This document shows, one piece after another, positions 17,801 to 27,255 of a stretch of DNA of 64,000 nt. Location: contig JANQKI010000215.1 in NCBI GenBank assembly GCA_028281165.1, positions 1 to 64,000 of the forward strand, given 5' to 3'. The notes under the pieces were generated by a model. The model did no database searches. It was not told the DNA's origin and was given only the letters and a program-made list of their open reading frames with translations. A program made the position numbers and the translations under genes. How positions within the stretch are numbered: the first letter of the stretch is position 1; each line of letters begins with the position of its first letter. The stretch comes from Opitutaceae bacterium. Lineage in GTDB: Bacteria > Verrucomicrobiota > Verrucomicrobiia > Opitutales > Opitutaceae.

Positions 17801-19398
17801 GATTCGTATCGACTATTCGTTCTCGGATCAAACGCGGCTCGGATCCCTTCGCCAATAAAAACGCCAAGAAGGATGACGATAATAAGGGCTAAAGTAGGAT
17901 AAACGACGAGCCACCAGGCGAATCTAAACTCCTGGGCTTGAGAAAGCAGCTCGCCCCAACTAGGGGTTGGAGGCGGCAAGCCAAACCCCAAATAATCCAA
18001 GGCGGAGAGAGCGAAAATCGCGCCGACAAGATAGAAGGGGAAGAAAGTCACAACGGGGACGATGGAATTGGGAAAGATATGCCTAGACATCACTTTCCAG
18101 GACGAGAGTCCTAAACATTGGGCGGCTTCCACAAATGGCTGAGCTCGGAGTTTCAGGAACTCTCCTCTCATATAATAAGAAATGCCGATCCAATTGAAAA
18201 CGCCATACACAATCAGCAACAAAAGAAAGCTGCGACCGAAAACGGAACCCATGAAAATCATGATGTAGAGAAATGGCAGCGATTCCCAAATTTCGGTCAG
18301 ACGCTGCCCGGCTAAATCCAACATGCCTCCCTTATATCCTTGTATCCCTCCTATGACTACACCTAAAGCCATAGTTGTGATCACCAGAACAATGCCAAAG
18401 TTTAGCGAGATTCTCAGACCGTATAGAATACGTGAAAGCACGTCTCTACCCGAGCTATCCAGCCCAAAATAATGCTTTCCAACTGGCCGAAAAGGGAAAG
18501 CCACTTCCTCTTTGTCAAATTGAACTGAATACGAATTGTTCCCAACCTCCAACTTAAAGGAATCAACAACTTCGCTACCAAACAAATTGGCTGCTTCTAG
18601 AACTTGTTGCTTCTGGCTGTCAGAAAGCTGACGCCAAATGGAAGACTGACTAGAAAAAACGGTCCCATTTTCAGCAAGTCTAATACGCTCGAAAGCCGCT
18701 CCATCTACGGACTCTCGCAATGTAAGTCTTACTGAAGTCGGAGGACGGCTCCGAGGCCTAAAGGTCGAAAGGCTGAATTTCACAGACATTCCCTCAGAAC
18801 TGACAATGATTTCTTCCAAAGGAGGCAGTTCGCTCTCATTAGCGAGTCGCTGAGCGATAGCATCGGTCATAGCTTCCGATAGGGTGTACGAATCAGCGAG
18901 AAGGAGTCCTCTTAACTGACGTTCGTCGTCAACGCCGAAAAAGGGCTTGGCCCCACTCGACCGAGAAATTCGAAGTTCTTCGTCAACGTTAATCGTACCC
19001 ACGATTTGCTGACGTCGAAATGAGATATTCACTGTCTGATCCGCTTCTATTTCTTCGGCTGGAACCGTTTCGAAGGGGCCATACGGAATAGGGGCGAAGA
19101 TCATGAAATTCTTGTCGCTGTTCGCAAACTGCGGCAGCTTGGCGATCGCCTTGTAATCGGGACGCGTGTTTTGATCGCTCCCGGTAAACAGGCTTTCTGG
19201 GTAGTAAGCGAAAATAGGAAAATAGTTCTTACCTTCGAAACGCGCATAGAGTGGCTTGTCATTGCTGATCAGTTCTGAAGCGAGACTTATAAAATAGAGC
19301 CCTAACAGTATCCATAAAGACCAATACGAACGCTTGATAGCGACGAATCTACGTATTCGTCTTTCAGTGACAGGATTCAGTTTAAACTTGGACATCAT
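17797..19398 (-). CDS. yejE: peptide ABC importer permease (YejE-like) with a large periplasmic insertion
   Basis: The 533-aa permease has a first membrane helix at about 20-43 and, near the C-terminus, the BPD-type permease domain: YFGLDSSGRDVLSRILYG, ITTMALGVVIGGIQGYKGG, then PFVEAAQCLGLSSWKVMSRH (EAA loop). YejE is usually about 340 aa. Here roughly 200 extra residues lie between the first helix and the YFGLDSSGRD segment; they contain repeated beta-rich stretches (VNISFRRQQIVGTINVDEEL). The start is taken at the ATG at 19398, 4 bases after the yejB stop; the open frame also allows 19434, which would overlap yejB. The extra domain may contact the binding protein (inference). Confidence 0.88.
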   Translation of the reverse strand: MMSKFKLNPVTERRIRRFVAIKRSYWSLWILLGLYFISLASELISNDKPLYARFEGKNYFPIFAYYPESLFTGSDQNTRPDYKAIAKLPQFANSDKNFMIFAPIPYGPFETVPAEEIEADQTVNISFRRQQIVGTINVDEELRISRSSGAKPFFGVDDERQLRGLLLADSYTLSEAMTDAIAQRLANESELPPLEEIIVSSEGMSVKFSLSTFRPRSRPPTSVRLTLRESVDGAAFERIRLAENGTVFSSQSSIWRQLSDSQKQQVLEAANLFGSEVVDSFKLEVGNNSYSVQFDKEEVAFPFRPVGKHYFGLDSSGRDVLSRILYGLRISLNFGIVLVITTMALGVVIGGIQGYKGGMLDLAGQRLTEIWESLPFLYIMIFMGSVFGRSFLLLLIVYGVFNWIGISYYMRGEFLKLRAQPFVEAAQCLGLSSWKVMSRHIFPNSIVPVVTFFPFYLVGAIFALSALDYLGFGLPPPTPSWGELLSQAQEFRFAWWLVVYPTLALIIVILLGVFIGEGIRAAFDPRTNSRYES

Positions 19399-19402
19399 TC
19401 CA

Positions 19403-20437
19403 TTAATCGCTTCCGAAAGAAATACGCGGATCAATCATTACATAGCAGAAATCGGAAAGAATCCTTCCAAGCAGAGCAACGATGGACGTGAGGGCGAGAA
19501 TCCCCATAAAAACCATATAGTCTCGGCTGACAATCGCCTCCAAACTCAACAAGCCGATTCCTTGAATACTGAATACACGCTCAATTAGAACGGATCCAGC
19601 AAAGAGGATGCTCAAAACGCCTCCGAATCCCGTAGCGATTGGAATAAGGGCGTTGCGAAACGCGTGCTTCCAAACCGCCATTTTCATGGTCCCGCCACGA
19701 GCGACTACCGTACGTACGTAGTCCTGGCTGATCTGCTCCATGAGCGAGTTCTTCATCAACATGGTTAGAACGGCAAAGTTGCCAATCACGTAGCAAAGAA
19801 GCGGAAGAAACATGTGCATAAACTGATCGGCAACCTTCTCAAAAAAGCCCAGTTCTTCCCAGTTCTCGGAACGAAATCCGCCAATCGGGAAAATATCCCA
19901 GAAGGCGTCAATGGTTCCGCTGAAAAACATTTTCAACAGCATGCCGAAAGCGAAAGCAGGTATCGAGTATCCAATAAAAACTAACACGCTCGAGCCAAGA
20001 TCGAAGAGCCCTCCATTCCGTAAAGCCTTGGCAATGCCAAGCGGGATACAAACTATATAGGTAAGGATAAAACCAGTAATCCCAAAGGTAAGAGAAACGG
20101 GGAACCGTTCGAATATCAGTTCTCCAACCGTTTTATGGGTGTAGAGGTACGAGTTTACACTCATGCCAATCTTATTGATTACCAACCAGTCCCAATAACG
20201 TTTGAGAATTGGCTTATCGAATCCAAAATGCTCGATTAAGGCCTGCCGCTGAGCCTCGGAGATTTCTTCAGAGATCATCTCCCCATCGCCCGAGCCGCCT
20301 TTCATCTTGAGCAAAGCCTGCTCGACCGGCCCTCCTGGCACAAACTGGCAAAGCAAGAAGGAAGCTAAAGTGATCCCTATGAAGGTCGGGATAGTTAGAA
20401 GTAATCTGCGGACAAAATAGACGGCCTTGCTCGACAT
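19403..20437 (-). CDS. yejB: peptide ABC importer permease (YejB-like)
   Basis: The 344-aa inner-membrane permease is of the oligopeptide type. It starts with helix 1 (RRLLLTIPTFIGITLASFLL), followed by QFVPGGPVEQAL, the membrane domain (SLTFGITGFILTYIVCIPLG) and the EAA coupling loop DYVRTVVARGGTMKMAVWKH. It pairs with the YejE-like protein. It is 18 bases downstream of the substrate-binding gene, in the usual A-B-E-F order. Confidence 0.93.
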   Translation of the reverse strand: MSSKAVYFVRRLLLTIPTFIGITLASFLLCQFVPGGPVEQALLKMKGGSGDGEMISEEISEAQRQALIEHFGFDKPILKRYWDWLVINKIGMSVNSYLYTHKTVGELIFERFPVSLTFGITGFILTYIVCIPLGIAKALRNGGLFDLGSSVLVFIGYSIPAFAFGMLLKMFFSGTIDAFWDIFPIGGFRSENWEELGFFEKVADQFMHMFLPLLCYVIGNFAVLTMLMKNSLMEQISQDYVRTVVARGGTMKMAVWKHAFRNALIPIATGFGGVLSILFAGSVLIERVFSIQGIGLLSLEAIVSRDYMVFMGILALTSIVALLGRILSDFCYVMIDPRISFGSD

Positions 20438-20455
20438 GTGGGAGACTAGTCGGAA

Positions 20456-22258
20456 TCAGTTCTGGAACATTTCTTCCCAGCGAATGACATCCGGTTTGTC
20501 TGGCAAGGCTTCATCGTTCTCCATCGCCAACTCCAGATCGGCCTCTTGGTCGGGATCAATCCACCAATAAACATTGGCCGCCTCATGATCAGAGTATTTA
20601 TCTAAAACGGAATCGGGCGTACCGAACTTGTTCCAATAGAGCATCCGAGTGAAATCGACCATCCATATCAGGACATAGGGAGCATCTGACTGGATGAGCT
20701 TATCGATCTTGCGGAGGACCTTGTTGCGTTCATTGACATCAAACAAGGAGCGTTGACTATCGATAAGGGCATCGACTTCCGGATTCTTGTAGCCCGTATA
20801 ATTGTTACTCGACTTTCTATCGGCTTGCTTTGAGCCCCACATGCCTTCGGGATCCCTGAAGATACCAGCCCCCCAAGCGGCAAGCGTCATTTCGAAATTG
20901 AATTCATCGAGGTCTTTTGTCCAGGCAGCCCAGTCCTTTTCCTCTATTTTCATCTCAATGCCGACATCTTTGAGGGCTTCCTTGTAGATCACCAAATACT
21001 TGTTGAAGGTAGGAGATCGACCTAGAAAAGTGAATACGAAAGGCTTGCCATCCTTTTCGAGGATTCCCGTTTCCGGATTCGCAACCCATCCCGCTTCGGC
21101 CAGCAATTTTCGAGCCGTATCCGGCTCGTATTCATATTGCGGATTCGTATTGGGATGCTCGTCGTCGTACAAATCAGTGTAAAACGAATTGAGCATAAAA
21201 TACTCGTTGAAAAGCATGGTTTCATTGATACGACGACGGTCGAGAAGATGAGCCATGGCCTTTCGAACACGGACATCGTTGAAAGGCTCCTCACGCATGT
21301 TCATGGGGAAACCCTGAAAAGCAATAGGCTCCTTGTTGTACACGCGCTGCTTGATTATCCAGTTGTTGTCGAAGGCCTTGCCCTTCGCGTCGTTGTTCCA
21401 AATCGTAGGAAGCGCCCGGGGAAAGATATCGACTTCACCTTTCCGAAAGGCCTCCCAGGTTAAATCGCGCGATTGAAAGAAACGATATTCCATGGTTTCG
21501 AAGTTATACTTTCCCTGGTAGCGCTTCGTATCGGCCAGCCACCAGTCGTCTCGTCTTTGAACGCGAAGGTAGACGCCTTCCTTATTTTCAACAATTTTGT
21601 ACAGACCTGACACTACGGGAAACTCGAAATCGACATCGTTGAACTCCTTATCCTCGAAATAATGCTTGGGCAAAATGGTAAATGAAGCCACCACGAGAAA
21701 GTTTCGCCAATGCAGCTCCTTAGCGGTTAGCTCAAAAGTGTATTCATCAATAATGACAGGTTCTTCGAACTTCTCCATCGCTACACGATGAACGCCCGCA
21801 AGATTCTTCGGATCTAGAATCGCATTCCATGTCCACTGAAAATCTGCGCTTGTAATGGGTTTTCCATCACTCCAACTCGCGTCGGGATCAAGGTGAACCG
21901 TGAAGGACAATTGATCGTCAGATATTTCGACTTTCTTGGCCAACTTCGGCTGCCACTGCAGAGTCATCTGATCAATATCAAGAAGATCAGCAAAAATCTG
22001 ATTGAACAGTGTGATAGACTGAACCGTGTAGTTCGTATACATATTAAAACTACTGGGATAAGGACCCATAGCGATTGTCATCTTGCCTCCCACAACTGCA
22101 TCAGGGCTAGCGATTGGGTCGTAATCATCTACCCAATCCTCGACCGGAATTACTTGGCCAGCGTTAGCTAAGGATAAAAACAAAAAAACCTGACTGGCTA
22201 TAAGAGCGAGGGTCAGGCGTTTCGTATTAAAAGCGGATGGAAAATCTGATTCGATCAT
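20456..22258 (-). CDS. yejA: peptide ABC importer, substrate-binding protein (YejA-like)
   Basis: The 600-aa protein has a signal region (LTLALIASQVFLFLSLANAG) and the SBP_bac_5 fold: VVGGKMTIAMGPYPSSFNMY, WQPKLAKKVEISDDQLSFTV and LDPDASWSDGKPITSADFQW. Its length matches YejA. The family delivers oligopeptides, including microcin C-like compounds in enterobacteria, to the YejBEF channel. It is the first gene of the operon; about 200 bases separate it from the divergent methyltransferase. Confidence 0.93.
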   Translation of the reverse strand: MIESDFPSAFNTKRLTLALIASQVFLFLSLANAGQVIPVEDWVDDYDPIASPDAVVGGKMTIAMGPYPSSFNMYTNYTVQSITLFNQIFADLLDIDQMTLQWQPKLAKKVEISDDQLSFTVHLDPDASWSDGKPITSADFQWTWNAILDPKNLAGVHRVAMEKFEEPVIIDEYTFELTAKELHWRNFLVVASFTILPKHYFEDKEFNDVDFEFPVVSGLYKIVENKEGVYLRVQRRDDWWLADTKRYQGKYNFETMEYRFFQSRDLTWEAFRKGEVDIFPRALPTIWNNDAKGKAFDNNWIIKQRVYNKEPIAFQGFPMNMREEPFNDVRVRKAMAHLLDRRRINETMLFNEYFMLNSFYTDLYDDEHPNTNPQYEYEPDTARKLLAEAGWVANPETGILEKDGKPFVFTFLGRSPTFNKYLVIYKEALKDVGIEMKIEEKDWAAWTKDLDEFNFEMTLAAWGAGIFRDPEGMWGSKQADRKSSNNYTGYKNPEVDALIDSQRSLFDVNERNKVLRKIDKLIQSDAPYVLIWMVDFTRMLYWNKFGTPDSVLDKYSDHEAANVYWWIDPDQEADLELAMENDEALPDKPDVIRWEEMFQN

Positions 22259-22460
22259 GGTGAAAAGCGTTTAATGGCAAAGGATAATATTGAATTCTGG
22301 CGCTATTAGGATGGGACAGACATTTTGGATCCGCTCAGAGTTCCTCGGTAGAATTCGCAGCAGACTATAGAACGTTCATTGTAAACAACAAGCGGATTGC
22401 ATACCGGTTTCAGATTATTGCACTGCCTTGTGAATCCGCCTAACGATCATCTTTCATCCC

Positions 22461-23177
22461 ATGTACTCCAAATTCGCCAAGTGGTACGATCTTCATTACT
22501 GTTCGCTCAAGGATTACGAAGCAGAGGCCGAACGGATTGACTACATCTTGGGCAAATTTGATCCAAAACCACGCTCAATACTCGACGTGGCCTGTGGAAC
22601 AGGCGAGCACGCCAGTATTCTGGCTAAAAAATATGGCTACGAAGTGGACGGAATCGACCTCGAGCTAGACCTAATAGAAATAGCATCAGCAAAATGCCCA
22701 AAGGGAGAATTTACCGTTGCGGATATGCGGAGCTTTTCTCTGCCCAGACAATACGACGCGGCATTGTGTCTTTTCAGTTCAATAGCCTACAGCGAAACAT
22801 CCGAAGGGCTTTTAGCAACGCTGACTCAAATCGCGAAGCACTTGAAAATCGGTGGATGGCTCATAATTGAACCTTGGGTCGAGCCTGCAGATTGGAAAAC
22901 GGGGATCGTCGACGCATCCGAGAGCTTTGACGAGGATACCCAAACTAAAGTGCTGCAAGCGAGAGAAGGCAGGACTGAGCGAAGAGTATCTATTCTAAAC
23001 ATCGATTATCATATCGAGTCTCCTGAGGGCGATTTTCACTTCGCCGAAACGCACCGCCTAGGCCTTTTTACGAGAAGGCAAATCGAAAAGACCATGAAGG
23101 AAACGGGCTTCCAGCCCAAATATGTCCCCAAGGGAGTCCTGGAAGCTCCATTGTACTTGGGTCGCTACTTGCCATAG
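22461..23177 (+). CDS. class I SAM-dependent methyltransferase
   Basis: The 238-aa protein has the SAM-binding motif I SILDVACGTGEHASILAKK, the acidic ribose-binding end GIDLELDLIEIA, motif II FTVADMRSFSLPRQYDAALC and a later WLIIEPWVEP strand. It resembles small-molecule or glycine/sarcosine-type methyltransferases in its N-terminus (MYSKFAKWYDLHY), but the substrate is unknown. It stands alone, divergent from yejA, and is followed by a bidirectional-looking terminator. Confidence 0.85.
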   Translation: MYSKFAKWYDLHYCSLKDYEAEAERIDYILGKFDPKPRSILDVACGTGEHASILAKKYGYEVDGIDLELDLIEIASAKCPKGEFTVADMRSFSLPRQYDAALCLFSSIAYSETSEGLLATLTQIAKHLKIGGWLIIEPWVEPADWKTGIVDASESFDEDTQTKVLQAREGRTERRVSILNIDYHIESPEGDFHFAETHRLGLFTRRQIEKTMKETGFQPKYVPKGVLEAPLYLGRYLP

Positions 23178-23238
23178 ACTTTTTTCATGGAGAGTCGAAA
23201 TCCTTAAGCTTCTGATTTAGAAGGCCTAGTAAAAGATA

Positions 23239-23263
23239 AAGCCCGACCTAAAAGGCCGGGCTT
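23239..23263. terminator. terminator hairpin between convergent genes
   Basis: AAGCCCGACCT pairs with AGGCCGGGCTT (one A-C mismatch) around an AAA loop. On the minus strand it is followed by TATCTTTT, on the plus strand only by CTCCC. It is about 60 bases after the methyltransferase. The rest of 23178-23492 holds no supported gene. A weaker hairpin (GCCTTACTG/CAGTTAGGC) lies near 23464-23486, just after the mscS stop on its strand. Confidence 0.7.
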
Positions 23264-23492
23264 CTCCCAAACAACATAAAGAAAGTGTAGTCAGCTAAAC
23301 GGAATTACTAGCCAATAACTTTAATAAAAATAAGTGTTTTCCACACTATTGAACTGGTGAATTATGCAAGCCTACCTTATATACGCCATAAAAGGAAGAA
23401 GGCTTTTTATCACGTTTTTACATAAGTGGACACTGAGATGCTACCTGAGCAATCAAGCAGCCAGCCTTACTGTAGAGCAGTTAGGCTGTCGG

Positions 23493-24746
23493 CTAGGAAG
23501 ACTTGTCGGCCAATCGCTCAGCGATATCACCTTCAAAATTGATTGTGCGTGTGGGGAATGCTATCGAGGAGCCTCGGGCTTGGATCGCATTCATAATTTT
23601 TAGGTTCACCCGCTGCCGAACATCCATGTGCTCGAGCCATTTCGTGGTAGTCGTAAAGTAGTAGACCAGGATATCAAGCGAGCTCTCTCCGAAACCGGTA
23701 AAGTTGACTAGGATGAAATCTTGCTGAACGCCCTCGTCATCACGCAACAGCTGACGAATGTCTTCCACAATTTGCTGCATTACGTCAGGTGGAGTGCTGT
23801 AGTTGACACCTACATACTGCTTTACCCGGCGCTTCGGCATCTTGCTCCAATTTTCGATAAGTTCGTTTGCCAGGACTTTGTTGGGAATACTGAGCAGCGA
23901 TTTACTCCAGGTGCGAACCTTGGTCGAACGAAGTCCAATCTCCTCCACATCGCCATCCACCTTGTTGCCCACTTGTATCCAATCGCCCACTTTGAAGGGG
24001 CGGTCGGCCACCAAAGAAACCGAACCGAAAAGATTTCCTAGCGATTCTTGAGCAGCCAAAGCCACTGCCAGACCGCCAATACCCAAACCAGCTAACAAAG
24101 AACCTACCGAGTATCCCAGGTTTTGAATCACCAGAATAATCGCGATGATAATGAGGAAGGTACGAGCAGCCTTTTTGATCAGAGGAATGAAGTGATAAAC
24201 CCCCATGTCTCGATCACGAGCCACATCGACCATGGCTTCTGCCAGCACATCGACGACACGGAGGATTCCCCAAAAAACGATCGTCATGGTCGAAGCTTGG
24301 AAGAGTTTCAGAATGAAGCTGTCGACAGACGGATCGAAACTGAGCACGCTGAAAGCAAGAAAGAATCCGATGATCAGAACCAGCCAACCGAAAGGGCCTT
24401 GCACGGCTGGGATCATGTTGTCGTCGAATTTCCAGGCAGTCTTTTTGGCGAGGCGATACAGCCAATTGGCAAAGACCATGGTCACGACTTTCCTGGCCAC
24501 AAAGGCTAGAAAAAGGATAACAAAGCTTACGATGATCCTCGTGGACGTGTTCTCTCCAACGTCGATACTCAGAGAACGAGCCACCTCCTTCATAGCCGAT
24601 CTTGTATCCTGGATCAGCGAGGTTGATTCCTGCGAATCGGGAATAGGCGCCGACTCAGCCTCAGGAGTAACCTCGGCCTCCTGACCCCAAATCATCGAGC
24701 TTGAAAATAAGGTGATGAAAACGCAGAGGATTCTAAGTTTATTCAT
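23493..24746 (-). CDS. MscS-family mechanosensitive ion channel
   Basis: The 417-aa protein starts with a signal-like segment, then an acidic/Ser linker. Membrane helices lie at about 65-95, 115-135, 150-170 and 195-215. The pore helix is VGSLLAGLGIGGLAVALAAQ followed by ESLGNLFGSV, rich in small residues as in MscS TM3. The beta domain follows (VADRPFKVGDWIQVGNKVDG, then VRTWSKSLLSIPNK). It gates on membrane tension and releases solutes during hypo-osmotic shock. It is longer than E. coli MscS because of the N-terminal extension. Confidence 0.93.
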   Translation of the reverse strand: MNKLRILCVFITLFSSSMIWGQEAEVTPEAESAPIPDSQESTSLIQDTRSAMKEVARSLSIDVGENTSTRIIVSFVILFLAFVARKVVTMVFANWLYRLAKKTAWKFDDNMIPAVQGPFGWLVLIIGFFLAFSVLSFDPSVDSFILKLFQASTMTIVFWGILRVVDVLAEAMVDVARDRDMGVYHFIPLIKKAARTFLIIIAIILVIQNLGYSVGSLLAGLGIGGLAVALAAQESLGNLFGSVSLVADRPFKVGDWIQVGNKVDGDVEEIGLRSTKVRTWSKSLLSIPNKVLANELIENWSKMPKRRVKQYVGVNYSTPPDVMQQIVEDIRQLLRDDEGVQQDFILVNFTGFGESSLDILVYYFTTTTKWLEHMDVRQRVNLKIMNAIQARGSSIAFPTRTINFEGDIAERLADKSS

Positions 24747-24825
24747 ACTATTCTTCGATGAAGAGGGATCAAAAGTAGCAGCAGCGACCTTGGCAAACTT
24801 TCGTGAGCCTTACATTCGCAAAACG

Positions 24826-24860
24826 CAAAAGAAAAGCCGGCCCCTTTACGGAACCGGCTT
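24826..24860 (-). terminator. Rho-independent terminator after the small heat-shock genes
   Basis: AAGCCGG (24834) and CCGGCTT (24854) form the stem; on the minus strand it is followed by TTCTTTTGCG. It lies 26 bases after the stop of the second Hsp20 gene. Confidence 0.75.
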
Positions 24861-24885
24861 CCTCCTTCTCTCCCCACAGATCAGC

Positions 24886-25287
24886 TTACTTCACGCTGAT
24901 CTTGCGAGGCTTCTTATCCTCTACCTTGGGTAAAGTGATGCGTAGAACGCCGTCTTCGACTTCGGCTTCGATGCCTCCATCGTTGACCGAATCGCCAATG
25001 GCTAGTCTGAGACGGTAAGCTACTTCACTGTAACTGTTGTCAATGGACTTCCAGTCTTCAGGCGCTTTCCACGAACGATTGCCGACAACCTCGAGGACTC
25101 CGTCTTCAAGCGTTATCTCAAGACCGCTCTTAGCCACTCCAGGAACATCCACTTCGATACTGTAGGCGTTTTCTGTATCCAGTATCTGGTAGCGCGGCCG
25201 AAAATATCGAGTTTGAGTCTTGGCTGGCTTCTTATCGGCCACTTCGTTGGAAGCGGGCTCTTTGCTTAAAATGTTCAGTAAGGTCAT
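24886..25287 (-). CDS. small heat-shock protein (Hsp20), second of a pair
   Basis: The 133-aa alpha-crystallin-domain protein contains NAYSIEVDVPGVAKSGLEIT, YRLRLAIGDSVNDGGIEAEV, then EDGVLRITLPKVEDKKPRKI. It has a short N-terminal arm. The C-terminal I-x-I/V anchor is KIS V-type. sHsps hold unfolding proteins without ATP. It follows the first Hsp20 gene by 33 bases, so the two probably form one transcript and mixed oligomers (inference). The two proteins are clearly different in sequence. Confidence 0.93.
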   Translation of the reverse strand: MTLLNILSKEPASNEVADKKPAKTQTRYFRPRYQILDTENAYSIEVDVPGVAKSGLEITLEDGVLEVVGNRSWKAPEDWKSIDNSYSEVAYRLRLAIGDSVNDGGIEAEVEDGVLRITLPKVEDKKPRKISVK

Positions 25288-25320
25288 TTTTTTCGATCTC
25301 CTTGTGATTTAAATGCTCGG

Positions 25321-25776
25321 TTATTTGATAGCTATGCGACGCGGCTTGGCTTTTTCCGCCTTTGGAATGTTCACGGCCAAAATGCCGTCTTCGTAGCTAG
25401 CGGAAGCATCCGCTTCATTGACGCCATCCGGCAGACTTAGACTCTGCCTGTAGGAATAGCTCGCTTCAGACTTTTCCTTTTTGCTCCGCGTTTTCCTTTC
25501 CGCGCTTAGGCTGAGCGTTCCATCTTTGATTTCCAGCTCGATATCTTTTGCTTTCAGTCCTGGCAGTTCGAAGCGAGCCACATAAGCATCGTCATTTTCA
25601 TACCAGCTTGAAACAGGCGATCGATCTGAGTCGAAGGTCAAAGAGCTGCCGTTGCTTTCAAACAACGACGGCCATGAGCCGAACAGTTTTTCGAACTCCC
25701 TTTCAATTTCTCTGAAGGGATCGCCAGAAAACGAAACGAGTCCGTCTCGTCTTGTGAATGGGCTTAAGTATTTCAT
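25321..25776 (-). CDS. small heat-shock protein (Hsp20), first of a pair
   Basis: The 151-aa protein has a typical N-terminal arm (DPFREIEREFEKLFGSWPSL). Its alpha-crystallin domain includes DDAYVARFELPGLKAKDIEL, DGTLSLSAERKT and SYRQSLSLPDGVNEADASAS, closing with YEDGILAVNIPKAEKAKPR and the RIAIK tail (I-x-I anchor). It is an ATP-independent holdase. Upstream on its strand is an AT-rich 240-base region with a perfect inverted repeat (25819-25837), a candidate control element. Confidence 0.94.
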   Translation of the reverse strand: MKYLSPFTRRDGLVSFSGDPFREIEREFEKLFGSWPSLFESNGSSLTFDSDRSPVSSWYENDDAYVARFELPGLKAKDIELEIKDGTLSLSAERKTRSKKEKSEASYSYRQSLSLPDGVNEADASASYEDGILAVNIPKAEKAKPRRIAIK

Positions 25777-25818
25777 GATTTCCTCCTCTTAAATGTGATT
25801 TTCGATTTAGTAGTCTGC

Positions 25819-25837
25819 CGTTTATTGTGCATAAACG
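25819..25837. promoter_or_regulatory. perfect inverted repeat upstream of the heat-shock pair
   Basis: CGTTTAT and ATAAACG are perfect 7-base arms with a 5-base centre, 43 bases upstream of the first Hsp20 start. It could be a repressor operator or an mRNA-leader hairpin. It does not match CIRCE (TTAGCACTC-N9-GAGTGCTAA). Confidence 0.4.
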
Positions 25838-26078
25838 ATACCATTTTGTTAAAAAATTAAATTATTGATTATAAATATCTTATATATGAATAAGGAAAAT
25901 AATGTGCCATTCTGGCTCTTATTATCGAGCTTTCGATTGAGCCAGCTATCCTCTTGGCACAGGTCAAGACCAAGCCTCCATTTGATATCAGGCCGTATGA
26001 CTTGAATCCGCATTTATGATGTTGCCCTCGCTTAGGTCTCATCCCTTTCTTGGCCGTTCATTACGACAACCGCTAACC

Positions 26079-27227
26079 ATGAGTTCCCTTTTCGACGAGG
26101 TTCACGATCGGACTAATACCGATAGCCAAAAATGGCAGAAGTACGAAGGCAAAGACATCCTCCCCATGTGGGTGGCTGACATGGATTTCAAAGCTCCCGA
26201 AGCGATCCTGGAAGCGCTGCGCAAAAGAGTCGATCATGGGATTTTTGGATACGCTCGACCGGAAAAATCTGCGGTAGAGGCGGTCCTTGAAATGCTGGAA
26301 TCCAACTACGGCTGGAAAGTAGAAGCGGAAGCGCTCGTCTGGCTGCCAGGGCTCGTCGTGGGCCTAAACATCACCAGCCGAGCATTTGCCAGTAATGGCG
26401 AAAGCATTCTGACCACCACGCCTATCTACCCTCCCTTTTTGCTTGGTCCAAGATTCCAAAACCGGGATGTGGTCAAAGCTCCCATGGTGTTGGAAGGCAG
26501 GAAATGGGTTTTCGATTGGGATGCCATGGAGGCTGCCGTTCAGCCACACACGAAATTGTTTTTCTTCTGCAATCCTCACAACCCTTGCTCGCGAGTGTTT
26601 GAACGAGATGAACTGCAAAGGGTGGCTGACTTTTGCGAGAAGCACGACTTGATCTTATGTTCGGACGAGATCCACTGCGAATTGCTCTTAGATGGACGTA
26701 CCCATACACCTATCTCTGTTGTATCCAAGGAAGCGGAACAACGCATCTTCACACTCATTTCTCCAAGCAAGACCTACAATCTAGCGGGGCTCGGTTGCTC
26801 CCTAGCCATCATACCCAATCAACAACTGCGACATCGCTTCATCGCTGCCACGCGAGGCATCATGGCTGAGGTCAATAATTTTGGATACGTGGCCTGCGAA
26901 GCAGCATACCGACACGGTGGTCAATGGCGGAACGAGTTGCTCGCCTACCTGGCCGAAAATCGGGATCTCGTACAATCATTTGTGAAGGAGCACATGCCAT
27001 TGATTGGCCAATACGAACACCAAGCTACCTACCTCGCTTGGCTAGACATCTCCAAGCTCGGACTGAAAAATCCAAGCAGCCATTTGGAAGAGCATGGAAT
27101 CGGCCTATCAGATGGCGCTTTTTTCGACGCTCCTGATCATCTTCGCCTGAACTTCGGCTGCCCACGCTCGATTCTGGAGGAAGGCTTAGGTCGGATGAAG
27201 AAAGCCTACGATGCGGCCATTAGCTGA
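26079..27227 (+). CDS. MalY/PatB-type PLP-dependent cystathionine beta-lyase or aminotransferase
   Basis: The protein has 382 aa if it starts at the ATG at 26079 (MSSLFDEVHDRTNTDSQKW), which matches MalY/PatB N-termini; the open frame starts 21 codons earlier. Fold-type I landmarks: ILPMWVADMDFKAPEAILEA, HGIFGYARP, CNPHNPCSRVF (substrate loop), LILCSDEIHCELLLDG (PLP pyridine Asp) and the Schiff-base lysine in SPSKTYNLAGL. The family cleaves cystathionine or other cysteine S-conjugates to a thiol, pyruvate and ammonia. It stands alone on the plus strand. Confidence 0.9.
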   Translation: MSSLFDEVHDRTNTDSQKWQKYEGKDILPMWVADMDFKAPEAILEALRKRVDHGIFGYARPEKSAVEAVLEMLESNYGWKVEAEALVWLPGLVVGLNITSRAFASNGESILTTTPIYPPFLLGPRFQNRDVVKAPMVLEGRKWVFDWDAMEAAVQPHTKLFFFCNPHNPCSRVFERDELQRVADFCEKHDLILCSDEIHCELLLDGRTHTPISVVSKEAEQRIFTLISPSKTYNLAGLGCSLAIIPNQQLRHRFIAATRGIMAEVNNFGYVACEAAYRHGGQWRNELLAYLAENRDLVQSFVKEHMPLIGQYEHQATYLAWLDISKLGLKNPSSHLEEHGIGLSDGAFFDAPDHLRLNFGCPRSILEEGLGRMKKAYDAAIS

Positions 27228-27255
27228 TTTAAACGAAACAGAACATCAGCCGCCG

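Noticed and set aside
23364-23603. 79-codon plus-strand frame
   Set aside because: Mostly antisense to the mscS 3' end and intergenic DNA; no motif.
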